The notes beneath the pieces are model-generated. The model saw nothing but the letters and a program-made list of their open reading frames with translations. It searched no databases and was not told where the DNA came from. From contig CP043547.1 in NCBI GenBank assembly GCA_009664345.1, positions 6,166,709 through 6,230,708 on the forward strand: a stretch of DNA of 64,000 bases. The letters run 5' to 3'. The position numbers and the translations under genes were made by a program. This DNA comes from Planctomycetales bacterium 10988 (GTDB lineage Bacteria > Planctomycetota > Planctomycetia > Pirellulales > Pb10988). Below, one piece after another: positions 17,832 through 25,943 of the stretch (the first letter of the stretch is position 1; every line of letters begins with the position of its first letter).

Positions 17832-18536
17832 ATGCATTCTGCGATCGGTCCTCTGCTAGCGACAGCAATGCTAGGAATTGATGTTGGTTGGCAACCCAAC
17901 GAAGAGGGCGTGATGGAATATATCATTCAGGTCGAACCTGAGATTATTCCTACTTTGGAAAAAGGCCAAGATTTGACAGGCTCGATCCCTGCCGATTTGC
18001 CCCCCATTCGACTCTTTCGAGTGACGTTGGGAGATGGTCCGGTCATCCGAGAGGTGCCAACCCAAGAGAATTCAGATCCAGAAACGCATACCACCGCGAA
18101 GCCGCTCAGCCCCCAACCAAAGATTCCTCAACAAACGTTGATGAAGCCTTCCTTGGATCGTTCCATGCTTCCCCCGGCGATTCCTGATCCTCTCAAGCTT
18201 TCGAAAGAGGGCAAATCGTTAGAGACGCCCATTCAAAAGTGGGAATATACTCCCGAGCCTAAGAGCGAAGAGAGTTCGAAAGAGACAGAAGAGACCGCGA
18301 CTTCAGAAGTCAGCCAGGAGACGGAGTCAGGAGAAGTTGAAAACCCTTCGGTCTCTGCCGATATGCTAGGTGATCTTCAAGCGAAGACTTCAAATTTCTT
18401 ACATTGGACGATGGAAAGCCCTTCTCGCATCGGCACTGTCGGGGTAATTGGACTTTCTCTCTTTGGCAATCTCTTGCTGGGAGTCACGGTGCTAGGCCAG
18501 CGAAGAATACTGCGTCTTCGCAAGCAAGAATCTTGA
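17832..18536 (+). CDS. Conserved-looking hypothetical protein with C-terminal membrane anchor (234 aa)
   Basis: Not recognised. A strong GGGGAGG precedes the ATG. The N-terminal ~75 residues look folded (DVGWQPNEEGVMEYIIQVEP, then LPPIRLFRVTLGDGPV). A Pro/Ser/Glu-rich linker (about 75-175) likely is disordered. The C-terminus carries one transmembrane helix (GVIGLSLFGNLLLGVTVLG) ending in a basic cluster (RRILRLRK), so the bulk is probably held at the inner membrane with the basic tail in the cytoplasm. It converges with the 624-aa gene, their stops 6 nt apart. Confidence 0.65.
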   Translation: MHSAIGPLLATAMLGIDVGWQPNEEGVMEYIIQVEPEIIPTLEKGQDLTGSIPADLPPIRLFRVTLGDGPVIREVPTQENSDPETHTTAKPLSPQPKIPQQTLMKPSLDRSMLPPAIPDPLKLSKEGKSLETPIQKWEYTPEPKSEESSKETEETATSEVSQETESGEVENPSVSADMLGDLQAKTSNFLHWTMESPSRIGTVGVIGLSLFGNLLLGVTVLGQRRILRLRKQES

Positions 18537-18541
18537 ATTCG

Positions 18542-20416
18542 TTAAATCTTTCGAATGTACTGCGCGGCATAGCTCCGTACGTGATGCCCGTTCAAGACAT
18601 GCATGATCCGTAATTGGGCAATCATCGCTTGATTAAAGGAATGAAGCGGAACATGAACGAACCGCTTTCCGTAGCGTTTGGCCAATTGTTTCCAATGTAG
18701 CGTTGGGCGTTGAGCAGATAAGAGGGCAATATTTCGGCTTTCACTATATTTAGAAGCGGCCGCGATCAGCCGATCTTCCAGCGTATCGGCAAAGTCAAAT
18801 TCTCGATTGCTCCAGATATCCGGAATTCGCTGAGGCGGAAACAGAAAAAGGGCTCCACCATACTTGGCTACTGCGATTCCAGGACCAACCATCTCATCAA
18901 AGTGCGTTCCAAAGAAACAGAGTGTCGATTCGTTCTGATGTTCCGCGTACCACGTTGTTCGCCAAGGATATTCTCGCGGATCAGCCGGAGTATCAAAGAG
19001 CATCACGACGGCATTTAAATGGCCTCGCGTCGGGGGTAATTCCTTGACATAGAGTTCCCCGGTATGCCAATTCCGGAGCGTCTCCCGCATATCCAAACCA
19101 TCTTTGAGGCTGGCGGAGAACTTTTCCGTCTTAGCCAGATCGATTCCCAAACTCGCTTGAGCACGCATTTGCACCGCCGTGCGGAAACGTTCGATCAGAT
19201 CATCTTCCGGTGGCCAACTGCATTGCCCATAGCGGTTCCAACGATATGCCCATCGCTGCTGCTCCCGCCGCTCAGGCCGTTTTTGCAACGCCAAAGATTG
19301 CCAAACGACAGGCGGTCCAGCCAGCCGACTCGTGAGCCGAAGCATCTCCCCATCGGGCATTCGTCCCTGGTCGATCCCGAGCACCATCTTCTCTTCGGGA
19401 ACTTCAGGAGTGGAAAGATATTCCTGGGAAGTTTCTAAAACATGTTGGGCAAAAGTATCGCCAGCCATCTGCTGAGCAGCGACAACCAAACTGTAGAGCG
19501 AAGGGGTCAGCCGATTTTCAATTAGCGAAAGATTTCGAACATACTTCAAAAGCAACTTGAGGAGATGAGGGGAAATCGTTCGAGCATATTGACCATGTTG
19601 ATCGAGATAGCGTTTGCGAGCGGTGACGAATAATTCCTTGATCCCATCGATAGAAAGATTTTCATCTGGCTCCAATTCAACCCTTGCCCGTTCATAAATA
19701 GCCGTGAGAAAGGGCAATTCTCCCAACAGAAACTGATAGGTTTTAGGATCAGGAGCCAAAGTTCGAGGGAGATCAACTTCGTCATTTTCTACGGGAGGAA
19801 ATGCTTCATGGTAGGCTTGCCGCAACCAAGGCCAATCGCAGAGCGAGCAAAGGCAAAGGATGGAGTTGTACCGCTTTTCCAAAGTCCGCAACCGATTCGC
19901 CATGGTCGCGATTCGTTCCTCTGGCTGACCCGAAGGCAAAGGGCGAATCGTGGGCAACACCGCTGCCAAATACTTTTCCAACGCCACATTCTTCAAGGCA
20001 TAAGGATCAGGTGCGTAAGAAGGGTAAGCCTCGTAGTGATTGGTTTCGAGATCAATAAAGTAGCGTTTGATCCGTTCTTGCATGGCGATCCGCACCCCCA
20101 TGATGATGCCTTGGCAGGGATCAATCGGCACATAACTCGCGTGGGGTAGGTCCTCCGCTTTCGATTCTTCAGGCGACCACTCGGTCGAAAAAGTAGGACG
20201 TTCACGCTGAAGCACAATCATCGGGCGAGGAAGCCTCAAAATGGCCCGTTCAACAGACGGCTGAAAGGAAGCGGGTAAAGGAACCGCCAAACAGTCAAAA
20301 GATTGATTGAGCATCAATCGGCGTACTTCAAGCGCGAAGTCTCCACTGCCATGAACCACCGGCAGCAGCGTTACTTTTGAACTGAGCCGCAGCACCTCTT
20401 TGAGATAGGTCTTCAC
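18542..20416 (-). CDS. Large uncharacterised soluble protein (624 aa)
   Basis: Function not recognised. No signal peptide or transmembrane segment is apparent. The N-terminus (VTLLPVVHGSGDFALEVRRL, then DCLAVPLP and RPMIVLQRE) alternates strand and helix and faintly recalls ChaN/TraB/PrgY-type proteins, but the match is too weak to claim. Conserved-looking segments elsewhere include YVPIDPCQGIIMGVRIAMQER (about 95), LCLCSLCDWPW (Cys-rich, about 190) and KYGGALFLFPPQRIPDIW near the end. The C-terminal ~80 residues are basic. Start is GTG with a purine-rich GGCGAAGAA before it. It stands alone on the minus strand after a 630-nt intergenic region. Confidence 0.65.
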   Translation of the reverse strand: MKTYLKEVLRLSSKVTLLPVVHGSGDFALEVRRLMLNQSFDCLAVPLPASFQPSVERAILRLPRPMIVLQRERPTFSTEWSPEESKAEDLPHASYVPIDPCQGIIMGVRIAMQERIKRYFIDLETNHYEAYPSYAPDPYALKNVALEKYLAAVLPTIRPLPSGQPEERIATMANRLRTLEKRYNSILCLCSLCDWPWLRQAYHEAFPPVENDEVDLPRTLAPDPKTYQFLLGELPFLTAIYERARVELEPDENLSIDGIKELFVTARKRYLDQHGQYARTISPHLLKLLLKYVRNLSLIENRLTPSLYSLVVAAQQMAGDTFAQHVLETSQEYLSTPEVPEEKMVLGIDQGRMPDGEMLRLTSRLAGPPVVWQSLALQKRPERREQQRWAYRWNRYGQCSWPPEDDLIERFRTAVQMRAQASLGIDLAKTEKFSASLKDGLDMRETLRNWHTGELYVKELPPTRGHLNAVVMLFDTPADPREYPWRTTWYAEHQNESTLCFFGTHFDEMVGPGIAVAKYGGALFLFPPQRIPDIWSNREFDFADTLEDRLIAAASKYSESRNIALLSAQRPTLHWKQLAKRYGKRFVHVPLHSFNQAMIAQLRIMHVLNGHHVRSYAAQYIRKI

Positions 20417-21049
20417 TTCTTCGCCCCCTGTCTTTCCTCGAAATATCTATCTTTCACTCAATTTTACCAGGTTGCCGGGCAGAGAATATAGGCCGAACGG
20501 TTTTTGTTTTTGAGTTGATGGTATCGAATATTCTGATTATCTGGCTTTCTGTGAAAAAAAGAATGAATATCTGATCCTACTATTCCGATTATTCAGATTA
20601 GAAGAACCTGAGAGCCAGAGGTCAGAACCCACCGTAACGAATTGAGCCTTGGAAAAGATGGCTCTCAAGGAACCTCCAACAGCTATCCTTTTGGCTGGCT
20701 GCCTACCAAATAGGAATCGATTGAAAAAACAAAGTGGAGACACTGTGAAGACAGTTCTCCCTAAGTGTCAGAATCTGAATCCATAGAAGTCTTAAAAGAA
20801 TAAACAAAACTTAGTAACACGATAACCTATGTTTCTAGGTATTGGACCAACAAGTTTAAGACGACCTACCTAGCGAGATGATTCGCTATTTAAAAAGTCT
20901 TGGTTGAAGACTTGTGTAATAGAAATAAACGCCTATTCAATGCGTAGCACGACTTAACATTGTCGAGCCTTCATCGAAAATGAATAGGCATCTCTATAAA
21001 AATGAAACACAACGCATTGTTTAAAATATTCAATAAAGGGGCTAAACAG
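20417..21049. other. Intergenic region upstream of the PEP-CTERM-like gene
   Basis: About 630 nt, AT-rich, without a gene-like frame. A perfect 9-bp inverted repeat GCCTATTCA (20931-20939) / TGAATAGGC (20981-20989) lies 60-120 nt before the downstream start. With a 41-nt spacer it could be a long-loop stem in the 5' UTR or a pair of operator half-sites. Confidence 0.4.
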
Positions 21050-21787
21050 ATGAAAGTCTTTCTCAGTTTATTTACCTTACCTGTTCTCATACTTGGGATG
21101 AGTACAACCGGCTTTGCAGCGATTGAAATCGATGTGATGGTTTCCGCTCGCAGCAACATTGGCTTCGCCGGAACGTCGCAAGCGGATGTCCTTTCGACCT
21201 TGCCGCCTACCAGCATGCCTGGCGATCCCGCGAGTTCGACGAATTATTATCAAGATGCTCACACTGCCGGGACTTGGCCGGTTTTTGTGGATATCACGGG
21301 GTTTGGCTCGGATATTTCAATCAGTGCCGTCGGACTTTGGTATAGCAACCCTGGGGCTTTACCTAGTGGACCGGATGGATTTGCCAGCGTTACTTCAACC
21401 GATGGAATTTATGATAACTTCGGCATCAGTGGTTTAACCGCGAATTTAAATTCTTTGATCGGAGTCTTTGTTGATGATTCTGGACCCGATGCGATGAGCA
21501 CTCCGGCTTGGCTTACACAAGGAATCGACGACATGACGATGCCATTGTTAAATCAAGCCTTTGTCATCGGCTCGCTGTTGGAACATCTGCAAGTACCCGT
21601 CGGTGCGACCAAGCTTTATTTAGGCTTGCATGAAAATCGTCAATGGAGCCACAATGGAGGTTCGGTGGTAGCGACCATTCAAGCCAATACGGTTCCTGTT
21701 CCATCCAGCCTTGTCATCTGGGGAGTGTTAAGTGGATGTGCAGCCGGCTTTCATTTCCGCAATCAACGTAAGAATAAACAAAAATAA
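21050..21787 (+). CDS. PEP-CTERM-like exported protein (245 aa)
   Basis: A signal peptide (KVFLSLFTLPVLILGMSTTGFA) leads into a beta-rich Gly/Ser/Asp-rich body. The C-terminus has the three-part PEP-CTERM layout: a proline motif (VPVPSSLVIWG, here VPVP rather than VPEP), a hydrophobic helix (VLSGCAAGFHF) and a basic tail (RNQRKNKQK). Such proteins are recognised by an exosortase and displayed at the surface or in matrix; no exosortase is in the window. The start at 21050 was chosen because AAGGGG lies 8 nt upstream and the signal peptide begins there. A strong terminator follows. Confidence 0.75.
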   Translation: MKVFLSLFTLPVLILGMSTTGFAAIEIDVMVSARSNIGFAGTSQADVLSTLPPTSMPGDPASSTNYYQDAHTAGTWPVFVDITGFGSDISISAVGLWYSNPGALPSGPDGFASVTSTDGIYDNFGISGLTANLNSLIGVFVDDSGPDAMSTPAWLTQGIDDMTMPLLNQAFVIGSLLEHLQVPVGATKLYLGLHENRQWSHNGGSVVATIQANTVPVPSSLVIWGVLSGCAAGFHFRNQRKNKQK

Positions 21788-21834
21788 TTTCGCTTGAAAT
21801 CTGACACTATTTTATGATGAATATTAAGAACAAA

Positions 21835-21870
21835 GCCTCTAGAAACACAAATAGGATCTAGAGGCTTTTT
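21835..21870 (+). terminator. Intrinsic terminator after the PEP-CTERM-like gene
   Basis: Perfect 9-bp stem GCCTCTAGA (21835-21843) / TCTAGAGGC (21857-21865) followed by TTTTT. It lies between convergent genes and could also slow transcription arriving from the FAD oxidoreductase gene on the other strand. Confidence 0.85.
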
Positions 21871-21904
21871 ATATTGAATGATGTAACACTTTAAAAGTTT
21901 AATT

Positions 21905-23170
21905 TCAAGCTTTGGATGTCATTTTAGAGGAGTCCATATTTTCGTCGGTGCTTTGTTTTTCAAGCCAAGTTTCCATATCTACAAAGACTTGTTCCAATCC
22001 TGGTCGGAAAACACGACCTACCAAGAGATCAACAAGGTTTCCTTTATGTTGAGGAAATTCACGGATGAAATGGCCGAAGTTGAATTTTTCATTATAGAAA
22101 GCATAAACAAGTTGGCGAATCAGACCCATGCCATGCATGAATTCTGGTGCCCAACCACCTAGTTGCTCTTTGGAAAGGTCATTCTTTTCTAGTCCTGCGT
22201 GAATGGCATCGGCAGCCATTTCGCCACTTTTCAAAGCTAGAAACACACCAGAAGAATAAATCGGGTCGAGGAATCCCAGGGCATCGCCAACCAAAACCCA
22301 ACCATTTCCCGCTGGTTCTTTCGCGGAATAAGAGAAATCGCGGCAAACTTTGAAATCACCTTCCCGCATTCCATTTTCAATTCGCCACTTCATGGCAGGG
22401 CAGCGTTTCAGTTCTTCTTCAAACGCTTCTTGAGGACGTACCCCGCGACGCAAGAGGTAATCATTTTCCGAGACGACGCCGACGCTGACTAAATCGTCTT
22501 TCAGAGGGATGTACCAAAACCAGCTCTTCCGATCACTTGTATAGAGGATAATGGTCGCCCCTTCGTCTTTCCCTTCGTCGCGGTGGGCACCTTTATAATA
22601 AGTCCAAATCGCGGCATTGCGGAGGTCTTGATAGTTCTCTTTAAGATCGAATTTACTCGCCAAAAGCGAAGATTGCCCGGTTCCATCGACAACGACTTTA
22701 CTTTCAAAGGTGAACTCTTCCCCGTCGGCATGTTTGGCTTTCACTCCACAGACACGATCGCCATCGAGAAGCACATCGGTCACGCGCATTTGATCGCGGC
22801 AATCGGCCCCTTTTTCTGCGGCATTTTCAAAGAGCAGCTGATCGAACTCTCCCCGTTCGACTTGCCAAGTGACCGAGGCTTCCTCGTCGCGGTGCTGGAG
22901 GAAATAGAAAGGTGCCGATTCACGCCCAGACTGGCCGACGAATTGGACACTATATTTTCGGATGAAGCCACGATCTTTCAACTTTTCAACAACACCTAGC
23001 CGTTCCAAAGTGAAGAACGTATCCGGCATAAGCGATTCCCCGACGTGGTAACGAGGAAATTTTGCCCGTTCGAGCAACAAAGTTTTATGCCCCTGTTCGG
23101 CAACTAGGGCTGCAGTCGTCGAGCCGGCAGGGCCGCCACCGAGGACAATACAATCAAACGCTGTAGACAT
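21905..23170 (-). CDS. FAD-dependent oxidoreductase of the flavin-halogenase / geranylgeranyl-reductase type (421 aa)
   Basis: Single-component flavoprotein. The FAD-binding Rossmann motif GGGPAG lies near residue 11; RAKFPRYHVGESLMP (about 36-50) is the PR..VGES signature of halogenase-like monooxygenases. WFWYIP (about 217-222) satisfies the WxWxIP motif used to spot flavin-dependent halogenases. GWVLVGDALGFLDPIYSSG (about 290) is the second FAD motif. The motifs favour a halogenase-like enzyme, but many family members only hydroxylate or reduce, so chlorination is not claimed. It is the last gene of the 21.9-36.6 kb minus-strand cluster, separated from its upstream neighbour by 242 nt, so it may have its own promoter. 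Confidence 0.85.
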   Translation of the reverse strand: MSTAFDCIVLGGGPAGSTTAALVAEQGHKTLLLERAKFPRYHVGESLMPDTFFTLERLGVVEKLKDRGFIRKYSVQFVGQSGRESAPFYFLQHRDEEASVTWQVERGEFDQLLFENAAEKGADCRDQMRVTDVLLDGDRVCGVKAKHADGEEFTFESKVVVDGTGQSSLLASKFDLKENYQDLRNAAIWTYYKGAHRDEGKDEGATIILYTSDRKSWFWYIPLKDDLVSVGVVSENDYLLRRGVRPQEAFEEELKRCPAMKWRIENGMREGDFKVCRDFSYSAKEPAGNGWVLVGDALGFLDPIYSSGVFLALKSGEMAADAIHAGLEKNDLSKEQLGGWAPEFMHGMGLIRQLVYAFYNEKFNFGHFIREFPQHKGNLVDLLVGRVFRPGLEQVFVDMETWLEKQSTDENMDSSKMTSKA

Positions 23171-23412
23171 ATTTTTCTCACTTCCACTCTACCAAGGGTA
23201 GCTACAAATATTGCTTACATTTGAGAAGCGGGATCGACCGCTGGCTCTTTTCTTCACCCTCATAATTGAGTAGCAAAAGGTTGATGGTTCAACTTTTTCT
23301 AACAATAGAAAGTTATCAAATGAAACCGCAAAGGCTCCAGTTCCTTAACGGGAAGCAGCTCAGTTTTTGCATGCTTTACTCCATAATATAGAAAGTAGCA
23401 TCAAAGGGCTTA

Positions 23413-23964
23413 TTATAAGTTTAGTACAGTCGAGCCAGGCGTCACGATTTCGATTAATTCGATGGCAGGTTGATGATTGCATTCAATAATGGCGGTTCTG
23501 CCATAGACAGGGTTCGGGCAGTTTTCGAACCATTCATTCAGTTCGGGGCCGGGCTCAACTTGCCAAAGATTGAGAAGGTGAATACTCCGCAACACGTTGT
23601 GTTCAATCAAGATACGTCCGAGAGGGGTCTCTTCTGCTCGAATCCGTTCCGCGACTTCCTCCGCGACTTGGCTCAGATCGATCCGCATGATCCCCCATTG
23701 AACGACTTCTTGATTATCCTGGCGAACGAGTAAAATCCGGCGAGCATAATGATTTTCCGAAACATTCTTCTCCAAGACTTTTACATCGACAAGGGACCGA
23801 TGAAACGCCTCGACGGTCACCGTCATGTGGTGCTCATGAGCCAAGAGATGACGATACGGCTCGGGCACCTCGGTTGATTGCACGTGCGAGAATGTCCCTA
23901 ATTCCTTGGGGTCGGAAAAAAAGAGGCGGATCAACTCCTCCAAGCGTTTGGTCATAAGCTTCAT
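23413..23964 (-). CDS. Chorismate-lyase-like (UbiC/DUF98-type) protein (183 aa)
   Basis: The pattern fits the chorismate pyruvate-lyase fold. A central strand pair ARRILLVRQDNQEVVQWGIM (UbiC has an R.v.L.g.g.pv.ar segment) is followed by EETPLGRILIEHNVLRS, matching the PLG..LF...R stretch, and by a C-terminal GRTAIIECN..PAIELIEIVTP, where the Glu sits at the UbiC catalytic-Glu position (R....gkPl...E.flP). If active, it would release pyruvate from chorismate to give 4-hydroxybenzoate. It lies 51 nt upstream-side of the prenyl synthase stop, inside the lipid-like cluster; chorismate plus a prenyl donor suggests an aromatic-isoprenoid product (inference). Divergent from E. coli UbiC. Confidence 0.6.
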   Translation of the reverse strand: MKLMTKRLEELIRLFFSDPKELGTFSHVQSTEVPEPYRHLLAHEHHMTVTVEAFHRSLVDVKVLEKNVSENHYARRILLVRQDNQEVVQWGIMRIDLSQVAEEVAERIRAEETPLGRILIEHNVLRSIHLLNLWQVEPGPELNEWFENCPNPVYGRTAIIECNHQPAIELIEIVTPGSTVLNL

Positions 23965-24015
23965 CCATTCAATAGTCGCAGGAAATCCGACTTCCTTTTG
24001 ATTGTCGGATTGAGA

Positions 24016-25863
24016 TCACTGGCTCTTCGGCATCGAAAGTGAAACCATGTTTTGTGCAGGCTGATCAATGGTCAATCCCGAGCGATCGAGGATCGAATCC
24101 ACCAGATAATAGAAGAGTCGGCGTAAGGCCTCCGGCTCTAGTTCATCGGCGATTGCCTCGGCTCGTTGTTGATATTTATCTACCAAGCGACCTGCTTTTT
24201 GGAAAACATTGGCCTTTAAATACAAAGCACGAACTTGAGGCAGATCGGCTGGTTTGCGGGGATTTCGCGACATGATCTCCAAAAGCGTTTTTTGATCTTT
24301 TTCGGGAAGTCCCTCAAGTGCCAAGGCCCACAAGACGGTCGGACGGCCCCCGAGAATATCTCCGCCGGCCGAAAGTTTGTTGTCTTCGTCACCATTCCAG
24401 TCTTTCAAATCGTTGAGAATTTGGAAGGCGATGCCTAGATGCTTGGCGAAGTTGCTGAATTTCTCTTGATAGTCGCTGACCTCCCCTGCGAGGCGTGCCC
24501 CGCAATAGAGGGCGGCTTCGAAGGCCGGAGCGGTTTTCAAAGCATAAATCTTCAAGGCATCAAGGGGACGCAGTTGCTTATCCATCGCATCTCGCCACAT
24601 CAATTCCGCCCCTTGTCCTTCGCTCAAGCGGGTGTGGGCTTCGGCGAGTTTATCCAAAATATCCGCAGCGACATCCGGGCCGAGACTTGCTGCTTCTCGG
24701 CTGACGAGGCGATACCCTAGTCCAACGAGATAATCCCCGACGTTGATGGCCGTTGGAATTCCCCAGCGGCGATGCATTGTTTCATTTCCATAACGATACT
24801 GGTCATCGTCTTCAATATCGTCGTGGACGAGCGACGCTTTATGGAAAACTTCAATCGACATTGCGGTCCGCAAAACGGAATCGGGGAGGTTCTCGGCGGC
24901 TTCTTGCCCGTTATGTTCCGTCGCTTCCGCCCCAGTGAGGGCATCGTAAACCGCCAGGGTTCCGAACGGACGGAAATGCTTTCCTCCTTGTGCGAGAAAG
25001 TCGTAAGCCAGAATCTCCGTGCCGGCGACCGGGTCAAGCTTGACATTTTCATCAAGAGTCGGAATCGGTTCGGGGTGCCGAACTCGGGGGGCAAGTTGGT
25101 TGAGCTTGTTTGGCTCAAAGATATTCGCCGCCGCCCGCATCAGGTGAAGATAAGTTCGTGTTTGTGTTTTCGGAGGTTGATGCTCGATCTTGATCATGTC
25201 CATGACCAAGTCTTCATCGACCGAAGTATTGCGGCAATCGCTGGAGAGGAGCGGCACAGCCATGCAAGGGATGCCAGCCAACAGGAGTTTATCAATCGCT
25301 TTTTCCAGCACATTGAGGCAAGCGACCCCAACAATCGCATCGACATGCCCACTGACAATGATCTTCAATACGATCGGAGTTCCTTCCGATACCAGGACCT
25401 TATAGCCCATATCTTCGGCGGTTCCCCGGAAGTCAGCGATCGAGCAGGCCCCGCATTGGCGACAATCGAGACCGAACTCATCATAATCCGCCGGACAACC
25501 AGAGGGATTTTTCAAACAGTGCGGCATCAAGAAAAGACGACGCTGCGGGGGAATCGCGGCGATATGATCTCGCCAAAACTCCGAAGCAAGCGAAACCATT
25601 GTCCAGCCGACATAGCCTTCGGAAAGATTCATCTGTTCCAAAATCGTCCGGGCGTGGGACTCCATCTCGTCTTTGTTGAGAGGGTTCGATTTGTCGAGGG
25701 TAGCGGCATACTCTCGACATTTGGCAATCATCGTATCCCGCATGGCCCGAGTTTCAGGAACCAACTTTAGATGGCGGGTGCTGCGACGCTTGCGACTTTT
25801 CCCGGCGGGAGCAGCGGCATTCTCAGCATCAGTCGTCGTATTGGAAGCAGGAACAGTAGCCAA
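24016..25863 (-). CDS. DUF116-polyprenyl diphosphate synthase fusion (615 aa)
   Basis: Two domains. Residues about 40-245 are a DUF116 domain with its cysteine pattern (MPHCLKNPSGCPADYDEF, then DCRQCGACSI, and further conserved Cys), suggesting iron-sulfur binding. Residues about 285-600 are a trans-isoprenyl diphosphate synthase: GGKHFRP, the first Asp-rich motif HDDIEDDD near 352, and a second Asp-rich motif written NDLKD near 485 instead of the usual DDxxD. It should elongate allylic diphosphates with IPP; chain length cannot be read safely. The start is TTG with AGAGG before it; the first in-frame ATG would cut into the conserved region. It follows the terpene cyclase gene by 80 nt. Confidence 0.85.
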   Translation of the reverse strand: MATVPASNTTTDAENAAAPAGKSRKRRSTRHLKLVPETRAMRDTMIAKCREYAATLDKSNPLNKDEMESHARTILEQMNLSEGYVGWTMVSLASEFWRDHIAAIPPQRRLFLMPHCLKNPSGCPADYDEFGLDCRQCGACSIADFRGTAEDMGYKVLVSEGTPIVLKIIVSGHVDAIVGVACLNVLEKAIDKLLLAGIPCMAVPLLSSDCRNTSVDEDLVMDMIKIEHQPPKTQTRTYLHLMRAAANIFEPNKLNQLAPRVRHPEPIPTLDENVKLDPVAGTEILAYDFLAQGGKHFRPFGTLAVYDALTGAEATEHNGQEAAENLPDSVLRTAMSIEVFHKASLVHDDIEDDDQYRYGNETMHRRWGIPTAINVGDYLVGLGYRLVSREAASLGPDVAADILDKLAEAHTRLSEGQGAELMWRDAMDKQLRPLDALKIYALKTAPAFEAALYCGARLAGEVSDYQEKFSNFAKHLGIAFQILNDLKDWNGDEDNKLSAGGDILGGRPTVLWALALEGLPEKDQKTLLEIMSRNPRKPADLPQVRALYLKANVFQKAGRLVDKYQQRAEAIADELEPEALRRLFYYLVDSILDRSGLTIDQPAQNMVSLSMPKSQ

Positions 25864-25943
25864 GGGTCAACCTCTTTATTTTCAGAAGGCGCTAAATGCC
25901 AAAAGACATTCATCTTTTCCCAGGGAGGGACAGATGTTGTCTC

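Noticed and set aside
24772-25770. 332-codon plus-strand frame opposite the prenyl synthase fusion
   Set aside because: Antisense to conserved DUF116 and prenyl synthase motifs; no independent support.
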